64,000 bases of DNA from Rhodoblastus acidophilus (GTDB lineage: Bacteria; Pseudomonadota; Alphaproteobacteria; Rhizobiales; Beijerinckiaceae), in contig NZ_JAOQNX010000028.1 of NCBI RefSeq assembly GCF_025961575.1, positions 1-64,000 on the forward strand, given 5' to 3'. Below the pieces are notes generated by a model. That model saw only the letters and a list, made by a program, of their open reading frames with translations. It had not been told where the DNA came from and did no database searches. The translations under genes and the position numbers were made by a program. Shown here in pieces: positions 8,419-17,268 of this stretch. The number at the start of each line of letters is the position of its first letter. Position 1 is the stretch's first letter.

Positions 8419-10175
8419 CGCGCCGCTTCTCCCGGAGCATTGCGTTCTTCGTGCAGGTTTACGCCATTTTCATGCACGCCCACCAGTTGGCGCAAGGCTT
8501 CATCGACACTGTGGAAAATACGCGCCTCGCCGCTCACGCCAGGGTCGTCGCCGGAGCCTGGCGGGCGGGCGAGCGCCGCCACCACGCCGGAGGCGCGCAG
8601 GGCCGCCTGCGCCCGCAGCGACTCAAGGCGCGCAATGGCGAAATCGCAGCCGAGAGCGTGGCAATGCGCGATCGCCGCCGCCAAAGCCCGCGCCGCCGTG
8701 TAATCGATGGCGGCGATGGCGGAGGCCTCTAGAACGATGAGCCGCATCGGCTGGTCCTGGGCCACCGCTTGCAATTGCATCCGGAACCGGTCGGCGTTGA
8801 GATAGGACAGCGGCGCCTGAAACCCGACCACCGCGACCCCGTCCAGCGTCTCGCCGGGGCAAGTGGGATTGCGCGGCCACCACACGGTTTCGCCGGGCAG
8901 GCGCTCGAAGGTTTGCAGATCGGTCTCGGTGGTGGACCAGACGCCGTGGATCAGCGACAGGATGATCGCCAGCGCCACGCCCATCTGCACCGGCAGCAGC
9001 ACCACCGCCGCCGCCGTGACCGCCATCAGCAGGAATTCCGGCCGCGAGCGCCGGAAAATGTCGCGCATGTCGCGCAGCCTGAAAATGCGGCCGGCGATGA
9101 ACAGCAGGATGGCGGCGAGCGACGCTTCGGGCGTGTGGCTGAGGAAGCTTTCGCCATAGGCCGCCAGTAGCGCCAGCGCCGCCGCGGCGACCAGTCCCGC
9201 AAGCTGCGTCCGCCCGCCCGTCGCCTCGACCATGGCGGTTCTGGGCGGACTGGAATTGACCGGAAAGGCGCCAAAAAGGCCCGCGAGCAGGCCGCCCGCG
9301 CCCAGGCCGAGAAAATCCCGGTTGATGTCGGAAGCCCCGTCCGGCGCCCCATAGGCGCGCGACACCGCCGCGCTCTGCACCATGATGACAAGCGTCAGCA
9401 GGACAGCGAGGCCGACCAGCCTGAAGATTTGCTCGACGCCGCCGTCGGGCGGGGCGAATTTCGGCCAGGCCACGGGAAAAGCGCCGATCACCGGCAGCGC
9501 GGCGGGATCGAGGTCGAACCACAGGACGGCGAAGGTGGCCGCGCCCGCGGCCAGCAAGGCGGCAGGCAGCCGGGGCGCCAGGGACTCGCAGGCGATGATG
9601 AAGGCGAGGCTGACGAGGCCCAGGGCCAACGCCAGCGGCTTGACCTCGTGGATCCGCGCCGCGATCTCCCCGACCCGCTGCACCGCATCGCCCGAACCCG
9701 CGGGCAGGCCCAGCAGCGCCGGCGCTTGCGACAGCACGATATGGACGGCTATGCCCGCCAGAAACCCGGTCAGCACGGGAATCGACAGCAGATTGGCGAC
9801 CCAGCCGGCGCGAAACAGCCCCGCCCCGCACATCATGGCCCCGACGAGATAAGCGAGCAGCGCCGCGAGCATGGCGTAATCGGCGCCGCCCGCCGGGACG
9901 ATCAGGGCGAGCGCGGCGGCGAAAATGGGCGTGATCGTCGAATCCGCGCCCACCGACATCAGGCGGTTGGCGCCGAACAGGGCGAAGCCGAGCGTTCCCG
10001 CGATGAAGGCGAAAAAGCCGATCGAGGGGGCGAAGCCGCCGAGCCGCGCCGTCGCCATTTGTTCGGGCGCGGCGATGGCGGCAAGCGTCAGGCCCGCGAG
10101 CAGATCGGCGCGCCAAAAGACGCCGACGCCGCTCAGGCCTCGAAACAACCAGCGGTTCTTGTCCGTTTCACTCAT
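8415..10175 (-). CDS. SulP-family anion permease with STAS domain
   Basis: A 586-aa inner membrane transporter of the SulP/SLC26 family, whose members carry sulfate, bicarbonate or other anions. The start is taken as MSETDKNRW (ATG 10175), because upstream codons would run into the region facing glk. The N-terminal 400 or so residues hold 10-14 hydrophobic segments, including the LLAGLTLAAIAAPEQMATARLGG signature region. A C-terminal STAS domain is at about 450-560, with DYTAARAL replacing the usual D-S/T-G motif. The stop overlaps the response regulator start (ATGA). Placing a SulP gene at the head of a two-component/RND operon is unusual. The transported anion cannot be inferred. Confidence 0.9.
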   Translation of the reverse strand: MSETDKNRWLFRGLSGVGVFWRADLLAGLTLAAIAAPEQMATARLGGFAPSIGFFAFIAGTLGFALFGANRLMSVGADSTITPIFAAALALIVPAGGADYAMLAALLAYLVGAMMCGAGLFRAGWVANLLSIPVLTGFLAGIAVHIVLSQAPALLGLPAGSGDAVQRVGEIAARIHEVKPLALALGLVSLAFIIACESLAPRLPAALLAAGAATFAVLWFDLDPAALPVIGAFPVAWPKFAPPDGGVEQIFRLVGLAVLLTLVIMVQSAAVSRAYGAPDGASDINRDFLGLGAGGLLAGLFGAFPVNSSPPRTAMVEATGGRTQLAGLVAAAALALLAAYGESFLSHTPEASLAAILLFIAGRIFRLRDMRDIFRRSRPEFLLMAVTAAAVVLLPVQMGVALAIILSLIHGVWSTTETDLQTFERLPGETVWWPRNPTCPGETLDGVAVVGFQAPLSYLNADRFRMQLQAVAQDQPMRLIVLEASAIAAIDYTAARALAAAIAHCHALGCDFAIARLESLRAQAALRASGVVAALARPPGSGDDPGVSGEARIFHSVDEALRQLVGVHENGVNLHEERNAPGEAAR

Positions 10176-10275
10176 GCGCGCCCCCGCGCCAATCTGGCCC
10201 AGGCCGGCGGCGAAGGAAAGTGTGCGCGCGACGCGCTTTGGCGCTAGACTTAGGCTGACGCGCAGGAGGCTTTTC

Positions 10276-11232
10276 GTGGCGGCCAACGGCTCTGAAATCA
10301 TCGCTGTCGCCGATATCGGCGGCACCCACGCCCGTTTCGCGCTGGCCGGGATCGACCGCGACGCCGGGCCGGAACTCGGCGAGGCCGTGGTGTTGCGCAC
10401 CGCCGACTATCCCGATCTCGCCTCCGCTTACGAAGCCTTCGCGGACCAGATCGAGGGCGCGCGGCCCCGGCGCGCCAGCTTCGCCCTCGCCTGCCCAATC
10501 CGAGGCGAAACGCTGAAATTCACCAACAATCCCTGGACCTTGCGCCCGAAAACGCTCGCGGCGGAGCTGGGGCTCGACGAGGTGCGGCTGCTCAACGATT
10601 TCGGCGCCGTCGCCCATGCGGCGGCCAAGGCCGATCTGTCCTGTTTTTCGCACATTTGCGGACCGGATCGGCCGCCGCGCTCCGGGGTGATCTCGATTCT
10701 CGGACCGGGCACGGGCCTGGGCGTCGCGCAATTGATCCTCGACGCCGATGACCATCGGGTGGTCGAAACCGAGGGCGGCCACATCGACTTCGCGCCGCAC
10801 GACGCCTTCGAGGACGGGCTGCTGGTGCGCCTGCGGGAAAAATTCGGCCGCGTCTCGATCGAACGCGTCGTGTCGGGGCCGGGGCTCGAGGAAATTTTCG
10901 CCGCGCTCTCGGACGCGGAGCCTCCCGACGCCCCCGCTCTCTGGGCCGCGGCCATCGCCGGAACCGACGATGTCGCCCGCGCCGCCCTGGAAAGATTCTG
11001 CGCGTGCCTGGGCGCGGTCGCGGGCGATCTCGCCCTGGTCCATGGCGCCGAAGCCGTCATTCTCGCCGGGGGGCTCGCGCCGCGCATCGCCCCGCTGCTC
11101 GCGGAGTCGCGTTTCGCCGAACGTTTCGTCGCCAAGGGGCGCTATCGCGAGATGATGGCGAACATTCCCATCTGGATGATCGTCCACCCGCAGCCCGGCC
11201 TGTTCGGCGCGGCGGCGGCGTTCCGCCCATGA
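10276..11232 (+). CDS. glk: Glucokinase
   Basis: A 318-aa ATP-dependent glucose kinase of the bacterial Glk family (PF02685 type), acting in the cytoplasm at the entry to glycolysis or the Entner-Doudoroff path. I chose GTG 10276 because a caggagg ribosome site lies just upstream and the protein then begins close to the phosphate-1 loop VADIGGTHARFAL. Other family motifs: LLNDFGAVAHA (catalytic Asp), ILGPGTGLGVAQL (ATP binding) and TEGGHIDFAP. E. coli Glk is 321 aa. It is divergent from sulP with a 100-bp gap and convergent with ppa. Confidence 0.95.
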   Translation: MAANGSEIIAVADIGGTHARFALAGIDRDAGPELGEAVVLRTADYPDLASAYEAFADQIEGARPRRASFALACPIRGETLKFTNNPWTLRPKTLAAELGLDEVRLLNDFGAVAHAAAKADLSCFSHICGPDRPPRSGVISILGPGTGLGVAQLILDADDHRVVETEGGHIDFAPHDAFEDGLLVRLREKFGRVSIERVVSGPGLEEIFAALSDAEPPDAPALWAAAIAGTDDVARAALERFCACLGAVAGDLALVHGAEAVILAGGLAPRIAPLLAESRFAERFVAKGRYREMMANIPIWMIVHPQPGLFGAAAAFRP

Positions 11233-11260
11233 AAAAAGCGCGGCCGTTTGCCGGCCGCGC
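11232..11260 (-). terminator. Intrinsic terminator for ppa
   Basis: A 9-bp perfect GC stem (gcgcggccg 11238-11246, cggccgcgc 11252-11260) with a 5-nt loop. Read leftward it is followed by six T residues, so it is a Rho-independent terminator for ppa. Its edge touches the glk stop codon. Confidence 0.85.
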
Positions 11261-11283
11261 CTTCGGTTCAGTTCAAACCGAAC

Positions 11284-11820
11284 TTACTTCTTCTCGATCT
11301 TGGCGCGTTCAATGGATTCGAGAATGACGCGCTTGGCTTCGTCCGCATCGCCCCAGCCGGCGAACTTCACCCACTTGCCCGGCTCCAGGTCCTTGTAGTG
11401 GACGAAGAAATGCTCGATCTGCTTCCAGGTGATCTCGGGCAGGTCGGTGTAGTTCTTCACCTTCTCATAGCGCTTGGTGAGCTTGGGGCTGGGGACCGCC
11501 AGAATCTTTTCGTCGCCGCCGCCCTCGTCGGTCATCTTCAACACGCCGATCGGACGGACATTGATGATCGCGCCGGGAATGATCGGGCGGGTGTTGGCCA
11601 CCAGCACGTCGCAGGGATCGCCGTCCTCGGACAGGGTGTGCGGGATGAAGCCGTAATTGCCGGGATAGCGCATCGGCGTATAGAGGAAGCGATCCACCAT
11701 CAACGCGCCCGACGGCTTGTCCATCTCATATTTGATCGGCTCGCCGCCGATCGGAACTTCGATGACGACATTGACGTCTTCGGGATAATTCTTGCCGATG
11801 GTGATGGCGTCGAGACGCAT
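11284..11820 (-). CDS. ppa: Inorganic pyrophosphatase, family I
   Basis: A 178-aa soluble enzyme hydrolysing pyrophosphate to phosphate, pulling biosynthetic reactions forward. ATG 11820 is preferred over an in-frame TTG four codons upstream because a GGAG ribosome site lies 6-7 nt before it, and the length then matches family I (E. coli 176 aa). Metal/substrate residues are visible: E and K in [17 protein letters not shown] in PGNYGFIP, and the DGDPCDVLV metal-binding cluster. It is a single gene with its own terminator, convergent with glk. Confidence 0.97.
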   Translation of the reverse strand: MRLDAITIGKNYPEDVNVVIEVPIGGEPIKYEMDKPSGALMVDRFLYTPMRYPGNYGFIPHTLSEDGDPCDVLVANTRPIIPGAIINVRPIGVLKMTDEGGGDEKILAVPSPKLTKRYEKVKNYTDLPEITWKQIEHFFVHYKDLEPGKWVKFAGWGDADEAKRVILESIERAKIEKK

Positions 11821-11891
11821 TGGGCTCTCCAATGATTGATCTGAGCCCTTGTTTAGTCATTCACTGGACAATCGCAACCGGAATCGTTAGG

Positions 11892-12404
11892 TCACGCGCC
11901 TTCAAATCCGAAAGCCACGCGTCCCAGCCGGACGCCGCCGAAGATTTCGCGGGCGCGCCTGATCTCGCGACCGCCGAGCCGACGGTAGAAATCCAGCGCC
12001 CGCGTGTTGTCGGCGAGCGACCAGACCAGCACCCGGTCGATGCCATTGGCGGCGAGATCGTCACGCCCGCCCAGGAACAGGCGCCGGCCAAAGCCGAGCC
12101 CCTGATATTCCGGCGCCAGATAAAGCTCAAAAATCTCGCCGTCATAGTCGAGCGAGGGCGCCCGGTTGCGTCCGTAGGAGACATAGCCGCCGAGCCGCCC
12201 ATGGGTGGACAGGACCAGAAGCCGGCTGCCCTGGAGGACGGCGCTGCGCCACCAGTCCGGGCCCCGCCGGGCGATCAGCCGCTCAAGCTCGCGTCCGGGA
12301 ATCACGCCGCGGTAGGCCTCGCGCCAAGCAGCGTCGTGGACTGCGGCGATCTGGTCGGCATCGCCGGGCATTGCGCGTCTGATGGTGATGAGCGCCTGCG
12401 ACAT
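11892..12404 (-). CDS. GNAT-family N-acetyltransferase
   Basis: A 170-aa acetyltransferase. It has the GNAT fold order: AMPGDADQIAAVHDAAWREAY at the N-terminus, the beta4 strand IFELYLAPEYQGLGFGRRLF with the acetyl-CoA loop Q-G-L-G-F-G-R-R, and the C-terminal N-x-x-A-L-D-F-Y-R-R-L-G-G motif. The start is ATG 12404; no strong ribosome site is visible, but no better ATG exists. The substrate is unknown (this subgroup often acts on small molecules or protein N-termini). It lies between ppa and the porin gene on the same strand without overlap. Confidence 0.9.
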   Translation of the reverse strand: MSQALITIRRAMPGDADQIAAVHDAAWREAYRGVIPGRELERLIARRGPDWWRSAVLQGSRLLVLSTHGRLGGYVSYGRNRAPSLDYDGEIFELYLAPEYQGLGFGRRLFLGGRDDLAANGIDRVLVWSLADNTRALDFYRRLGGREIRRAREIFGGVRLGRVAFGFEGA

Positions 12405-12490
12405 GGATCGGATGTTACGACCAAGCGTGTTTTCCGGCAAGCGAGTTCCATGCGAAACCACGCTTGCGGCGCCGCCAGTTTCCAGCCTTT

Positions 12491-13831
12491 TCAGAAATTC
12501 ACGGTGCTGCGGACGCCCAGCACCAGGGCGTTGGGGTGATAGCCGCCGTCCAGCTGCGCGCCGGGATGAATCACATATTGGACGACCGGCTGCACGCTGA
12601 GGCCCGGAACGACCTGCGCCTGATAAGTCGCCTCGACCAGCGCCTCGAAATCGGGACGATAGGGAAAGCCCGCCTCGACGACGGAATTCGCCGTGGCGTT
12701 GGAAATGCGCATGAAGGCGAAGCACAGGCCGGCGATGTCGTTCGGCCGCCTGTCGAAGAAGCCGGACAGGTTGAACCCGGTGTCGAAATAAAAATCCGAG
12801 ACGTTGCGGTCGCCCGGCGCGGTGAAGGCGCGGAAAAAGGCGCCCAGCCCCTTGGTCGCATCGCCCGGCGCCCTGATCAGCTGCTGGTCGATCATGCCGT
12901 AAAAACCGTAATCGCCGGAGTGAACCGGCACGGGCAGGCCGGCGATGACGAAGGGGCGGCCGTCGACGTCGTTGAACATGCCGAAATTGCGCCAGGCGCC
13001 CAGCTTGATCGTTCCCGCAAGGCCCGAGGCGTCCTTGTCCTGGTTGTATTTGATCTGCAGCTCCTGCATCACCAGCGGCGGATCGGTCAGGCGGAAATTG
13101 AGGCCATAGGGATCGCGGACCTGCGGGTCGCCGGTCCCCGGTCCCGCGGGATTGCCGTCATAGACGGCGACGACATAGGTGAAGGTGTCGTTGATGTCAT
13201 ATTTGACCCGCGCGCCCAAAGCCGAAAACGGATAGGCGGGGCCGCCGCTCGGCATGTCCCAGGCGAGCAGGCCGGGCCATCCCGTCGTCGAATTGATGAA
13301 CAGCTGCGCATATTTCGACGAGACGAAATCCGTGTCGGCGCCGAGCTGGCCGATGCGCACCGCGACCTTGTCGTCGAACAGCTTCTGCTCGTACCACAGC
13401 TCATAGAGCCGGATGGTGGGCATGGCCTCGATATAGCTGACCGGCAGCAGGTTGTTCAGATAGTACCGCGACAGTCCGACGCCCTGGATCCAAAATCCCT
13501 CGGCGTGGACAGTTCCGCCGTTCAGATGGGCGAACTTACCCATGTCGAATTCGAACACGGTGTCGAGCCGGCCTTCGCCGATCACGCCCTGGCGGGCGCC
13601 GCCGGTCGGATTGCCCAGGACTTCGCCAATATAGGTGTTTTGCAGCGTCACGCCGTCGTCGGCGAGCATTTTCTTGAAGTCGCCATAGGGGGCGAGCGCC
13701 GGGACCGACGTGACGATCGAGGGCGGCCCGTCATCGGCGCGCGCCGAGCTGGCGCAGATTGGGGCGGCGCAGATGAGAGCGGCCAAGGCGAGGCCAACGG
13801 CAAGCGCCGATTTCTTGCACGTGTCCAGCAT
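12491..13831 (-). CDS. OprB-type carbohydrate porin
   Basis: A 446-aa outer membrane beta-barrel protein of the OprB carbohydrate-selective porin family. ATG 13831 has an AGAGG ribosome site about 5 nt upstream. A signal peptide covers about 1-33 with a likely SARA-DD cleavage site. The mature protein starts with TLQNTYIGEVLGN-like text, contains the GRLDTVFEFDMGKFAHLNGG and YELWYEQKLFDDKVAVRIGQ segments typical of OprB, and ends in Phe, as outer membrane barrels do. The likely role is diffusion of sugars. A perfect 12-bp palindrome lies 72 bp upstream and may be its operator. Confidence 0.92.
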   Translation of the reverse strand: MLDTCKKSALAVGLALAALICAAPICASSARADDGPPSIVTSVPALAPYGDFKKMLADDGVTLQNTYIGEVLGNPTGGARQGVIGEGRLDTVFEFDMGKFAHLNGGTVHAEGFWIQGVGLSRYYLNNLLPVSYIEAMPTIRLYELWYEQKLFDDKVAVRIGQLGADTDFVSSKYAQLFINSTTGWPGLLAWDMPSGGPAYPFSALGARVKYDINDTFTYVVAVYDGNPAGPGTGDPQVRDPYGLNFRLTDPPLVMQELQIKYNQDKDASGLAGTIKLGAWRNFGMFNDVDGRPFVIAGLPVPVHSGDYGFYGMIDQQLIRAPGDATKGLGAFFRAFTAPGDRNVSDFYFDTGFNLSGFFDRRPNDIAGLCFAFMRISNATANSVVEAGFPYRPDFEALVEATYQAQVVPGLSVQPVVQYVIHPGAQLDGGYHPNALVLGVRSTVNF

Positions 13832-13902
13832 CGGCCTCTCGCCTCTGTCTCTTACGCCCATCAAGCATCGGCGGCGTCGCCACGATTGACAAGAGCTAGC
13901 AT

Positions 13903-13914
13903 TGTTTCGAAACA
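13903..13914. promoter_or_regulatory. 12-bp perfect palindrome TGTTTCGAAACA upstream of the porin gene
   Basis: The palindrome is centred on CpG, which is common in operators of LacI-type regulators of sugar genes. It lies 72 bp upstream of the OprB start in the 246-bp gap shared with the divergent gene at 14078. A TTGACA hexamer is nearby at 13886-13891. No binding protein is encoded nearby, so the operator role is inference. Confidence 0.35.
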
Positions 13915-14077
13915 CTTCAAATCTAAGCTCACGCGCAACGGCTTGCCCCGGGCTTGTCAAGCGGGAGCGGCGCCCCTGTCGCCGCGCGGATTTTCCGATA
14001 ACATGACCGCCAAGGCACAGAACGGCGTCAAGACAGAACCAAGTTTCGAGTCACAGAACCAGAGTTTGTTGTTCACC

Positions 14078-14557
14078 ATGGCAAAGAAGAGCAAGGCGCG
14101 CGCAACCGGCGCCCGGGCGACGCCGGCGAAATCCGCTCCCCTCAAGCAAAAGAAACGCGTGGCCGGCAAGCTGACGCTCACCCTGCCGCTGGCGCGCGCG
14201 CGCAAGCTGGCCGGCGATCTCTACGAGGCCGCCGGCTTGCGCCTGTGGGCGGAGGCGATCGAGGCGGCCACGCCCGAGGCCCGCGACGGGCTGATCCAGC
14301 TGCAGGACGCCATTTGCGACGCCGGCGACCTGCTCAAACAGGCCAAGGCGAGCAATCCGAAACATTTGTCGATGTTCATGGTGGCCTGTTGCGAGCGCGA
14401 CGGCCTGCCCGCGACCCCGCCGCGCTTCATCACCGCGAGCGACGAGGACGAGGCCATCGCGATCTGGAAAGCCGCCTTCAAGGGCGAATTCGGCCGGCGC
14501 AAGCCGCGCGCGCAAAAAATCCCCGAGCGCGGCGACCAGCCGGGCCTGCACGGCTGA
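14078..14557 (+). CDS. Uncharacterised basic protein
   Basis: I do not recognise the family. The 159-aa product (ATG 14078; an alternative ATG at 14003 adds 25 residues) begins with a Lys/Ala/Arg-rich tail of about 30 residues, then a mostly helical, Ala/Leu/Asp-rich domain (KLTLTLPLARARKLAGDLYE onward), ending in a basic KGEFGRRKPRAQ segment. There is no signal peptide or membrane helix. The basic tail might bind nucleic acid. Codon use matches neighbours, so it is probably real. It is divergent from the porin gene and 54 bp ahead of the ABC exporter. Confidence 0.7.
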   Translation: MAKKSKARATGARATPAKSAPLKQKKRVAGKLTLTLPLARARKLAGDLYEAAGLRLWAEAIEAATPEARDGLIQLQDAICDAGDLLKQAKASNPKHLSMFMVACCERDGLPATPPRFITASDEDEAIAIWKAAFKGEFGRRKPRAQKIPERGDQPGLHG

Positions 14558-14611
14558 CGGCCAGCGAATACGCTTGTCGGGGCGCCCGTCGCTCCTATAT
14601 GCACGCTGACG

Positions 14612-16486
14612 ATGAACGAAAACGCCCCCCGCCTGTGGACGGTCCTGCGTGAGTTGTGGCCCTATGTCTGGCCCAGCCGCCGCGCAGACCTGAAAATTCG
14701 CATTCTCATCTCCTTCATCCTGCTGATCCTCGCCAAACTGGCGACGATCGGCATGCCCTACGCGTTCAAATGGGCGACCGACGCGCTCACCGAGCTCTCC
14801 AAGGGCGTGGAGGTGTCGCCCGGCCTGATCGCCGGGCCCATCGCCATGACCGTGCTCTATGGCGCGCTGCGGGTCGCCATGGTCGGCTTCACCCAGGCGC
14901 GCGACGGCATGTTCGCCAAAGTGGCGATGAATGCGGTGCGCCGCCTGGCGCTCGACGTTTTCGTTCATCTGCACGCCCTGCCGCTGCGCTTTCATCTGGA
15001 GCGCAAGACCGGCGCCCTGACGCGCGTGCTCGAGCGCGGCCGCAACGCCATCGAGACGCTGACCCGCCTGGTCATGCTGACCGGCTTTCCAACCATTTTG
15101 GAGCTGGCCCTGGTCGCGGGCGTGCTCTACTTCCAGTTCGACGCGCGTTATGTGGGGATCGTGGCGGCGACGGTGGTCGCCTATCTCGCCTACACGTTCG
15201 TCGCCACCAATTGGCGGATCGGCATTCGCGCCTCGATGAACGAAAGCGACACCGACGCCAACGCCAAGGCGATCGACTCGCTGCTGAACTATGAGACGGT
15301 CAAATATTTCGGCGCGGAAAAGCGCGAGGCCGAGCGTTACGACCGCACCATGGCGCGCTATGAGCGCAACAGCGTGCTGAGCTATGTATCGCTCAACGTG
15401 CTGAATTTCGGTCAGGCGCTGATCTTCACCATTGGCATGATCGCGATGATGGCGCTCTGCGTCGTCGGCATCAAGGAAGGACGCCACACCGTCGGCGATT
15501 TCGTCCTGCTCAACACCATGATGATCCAGCTCTACCAGCCACTGAATTTCATGGGCATGCTCTATCGCGAGACCAAGCAGGCGCTGCTCGATATCGCCGC
15601 CATGTTCGACATTTTGCGGCAGCCGAACGAAATCTCCGACGCTCCCGACGCCCCCGCCCTGGCGGTCAGCGCCGGCGCCGTGCGTTTCGACGACGTGCAT
15701 TTCGCCTATGACCCCGCCCGGCCCATTTTGCGGGGCTTGAGTTTCGAGGCCCCCGCCGGCAAAACCGTAGCGATCGTCGGCCCCTCCGGCGCCGGCAAGA
15801 GCACGATTTCGCGGCTGATCTTCCGCTTTTATCAGCCGCAGCAGGGCCGCATCCTCATCGACGGCCAGGATATTTCCAAGGTTTCGCTGGAATCGCTGCG
15901 CGCCAGCATTGGCATGGCGGCCCAGGACAATGTGCTGTTCAACGACACCATCCGCTACAATATTTTGTACGGACGCCCCGAGGCGAGCGAGGAGGAGATG
16001 CGGGCGGCGGCGGCCCTGGCGCGGATCGATAAATTCGTCGAACTGGCGCCGGGCGGCTATGATGCGCAGGTCGGCGAACGTGGCCTCAAATTGTCCGGCG
16101 GCGAAAAGCAGCGCGTCGCCATCGCCCGCACGCTTTTGAAAGATCCCGACATTCTGGTGCTTGACGAGGCGACCAGCGCTTTGGACACGCTGACCGAACG
16201 TGAAATCCAGGCGACGCTCGAGGAGCTTCCGCGCCGGGGCGCAACGATCGTGATCGCCCACCGTCTGTCAACCATCGTCAACGCCGACGAAATCCTGGTC
16301 ATGGACAAGGGCGCGCTGGTCGAGCGCGGCGATCACGAGACCCTGCTCGCCCAGGGCGGGGTCTACGCGGCCTTGTGGAACCGCCAACTCGCAGAACAGG
16401 AGGGGCAGGCGCAGGAAGACATGCCGGTGGTCCCGCCCGAGGAAAAACGCGACGACGAAGAATTGTTTGGCGCATCGCAGATTTAG
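14612..16486 (+). CDS. Atm1-type ABC exporter (permease-ATPase fusion)
   Basis: A 624-aa half-transporter that would act as a homodimer in the inner membrane. Residues 1-330 carry the six-helix permease; about 350-590 hold the ATPase with Walker A GPSGAGKST, Q-loop AAQDNVLFND, signature LSGGEKQR, Walker B ILVLDEATSALD and H-loop IVIAHRLST. The MNESDTDANAKAIDSLLNYE and YFGAEKREAERY segments are typical of the Atm1/HMT1 group (including bacterial NaAtm1), known to export glutathione conjugates and linked to heavy-metal tolerance. The gene for glutathione reductase lies downstream, which fits this assignment. An acidic C-terminal tail follows the ATPase. Confidence 0.93.
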   Translation: MNENAPRLWTVLRELWPYVWPSRRADLKIRILISFILLILAKLATIGMPYAFKWATDALTELSKGVEVSPGLIAGPIAMTVLYGALRVAMVGFTQARDGMFAKVAMNAVRRLALDVFVHLHALPLRFHLERKTGALTRVLERGRNAIETLTRLVMLTGFPTILELALVAGVLYFQFDARYVGIVAATVVAYLAYTFVATNWRIGIRASMNESDTDANAKAIDSLLNYETVKYFGAEKREAERYDRTMARYERNSVLSYVSLNVLNFGQALIFTIGMIAMMALCVVGIKEGRHTVGDFVLLNTMMIQLYQPLNFMGMLYRETKQALLDIAAMFDILRQPNEISDAPDAPALAVSAGAVRFDDVHFAYDPARPILRGLSFEAPAGKTVAIVGPSGAGKSTISRLIFRFYQPQQGRILIDGQDISKVSLESLRASIGMAAQDNVLFNDTIRYNILYGRPEASEEEMRAAAALARIDKFVELAPGGYDAQVGERGLKLSGGEKQRVAIARTLLKDPDILVLDEATSALDTLTEREIQATLEELPRRGATIVIAHRLSTIVNADEILVMDKGALVERGDHETLLAQGGVYAALWNRQLAEQEGQAQEDMPVVPPEEKRDDEELFGASQI

Positions 16487-16546
16487 GCCGATTGCCTTTC
16501 GACGGCTGAGCCATTAGCCCTAGTGCCGATATCAGGAGATTGCGCC

Positions 16547-17257
16547 TTGTCTCTTTCCCCCGTCGAACAATTGAAACGGCACGCCGCGGAGCGCGCCGCC
16601 GCGCTGGTGCGCTCCGGAATGAAGCTGGGCCTGGGCACCGGCTCGACGGCCGCCCATTTTGTCGATTGCATCGGCGAAAAGGTCCGCGACGGTCTCGATG
16701 TCATTTGTGTCCCCACCTCCGAGCGCACGCGCGCCCAGGCCGAAGGTTTGAACATCAAGCTTTCGACCCTGGATGAAACGCCGGAGCTCGATCTCACCGT
16801 CGACGGCGCCGACGAGTTCGATCCGAAACTGCGCTTGATCAAGGGCGGCGGCGGCGCTCTGCTGCGGGAAAAGATCGTCGCCGCGGCGTCGAAGCGCATG
16901 GTGGTGATCACCGACGCCTCCAAGGAAGTGGCGACGCTGGGCAAGTTCAAGCTGCCGGTCGAAGCGGACCTTTTTGGGCTCACGGCGACAGCGCGGCAGA
17001 TCGAAAAAGCGGCCACGGCAAATGGCTGTCAGGGCGCTGTCAGCCTGCGAAAAAACTCAGGCGCGCTGTTCGTCACCGACGGCGGCAACGCCATCTTCGA
17101 CTGCGATTTCGGCGTGATCCCCGATGCCGACGGACTCGCGAGCGCCCTTAACGCCATTCCCGGCGTGGTCGAGCATGGGCTGTTCATCGGCCTCGCCACC
17201 GCTATTATCATCGCCGACCCCGCCGGCATTCGCGTGCTCGGCGATCTCTCGGCCTGA
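16547..17257 (+). CDS. rpiA: Ribose-5-phosphate isomerase A
   Basis: A 236-aa enzyme interconverting ribose-5-phosphate and ribulose-5-phosphate in the pentose phosphate pathway. I chose TTG 16547 because AGGAG lies 8 nt upstream (16534-16538); an in-frame GTG at 16523 has no such site. Family motifs: [11 protein letters not shown] (phosphate loop), [11 protein letters not shown] with catalytic Asp residues, [15 protein letters not shown], and the C-terminal PGVVEHGLF. It is followed 11 nt later by the DUF2059 gene and then gor, an arrangement common in Hyphomicrobiales. Confidence 0.95.
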   Translation: MSLSPVEQLKRHAAERAAALVRSGMKLGLGTGSTAAHFVDCIGEKVRDGLDVICVPTSERTRAQAEGLNIKLSTLDETPELDLTVDGADEFDPKLRLIKGGGGALLREKIVAAASKRMVVITDASKEVATLGKFKLPVEADLFGLTATARQIEKAATANGCQGAVSLRKNSGALFVTDGGNAIFDCDFGVIPDADGLASALNAIPGVVEHGLFIGLATAIIIADPAGIRVLGDLSA

Positions 17258-17268
17258 GGACGAAAAAA

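Noticed and set aside
10176-10275. Promoter assignment in the sulP/glk divergent gap
   Set aside because: Short TTGGCG and TAGACT-like words exist, but spacing and match are too weak to support a call.
12464-14002. Upstream part of the open frame that ends at 14557
   Set aside because: It is opposite the OprB porin gene and has shadow composition; only the region after 14003/14078 is coding-like.
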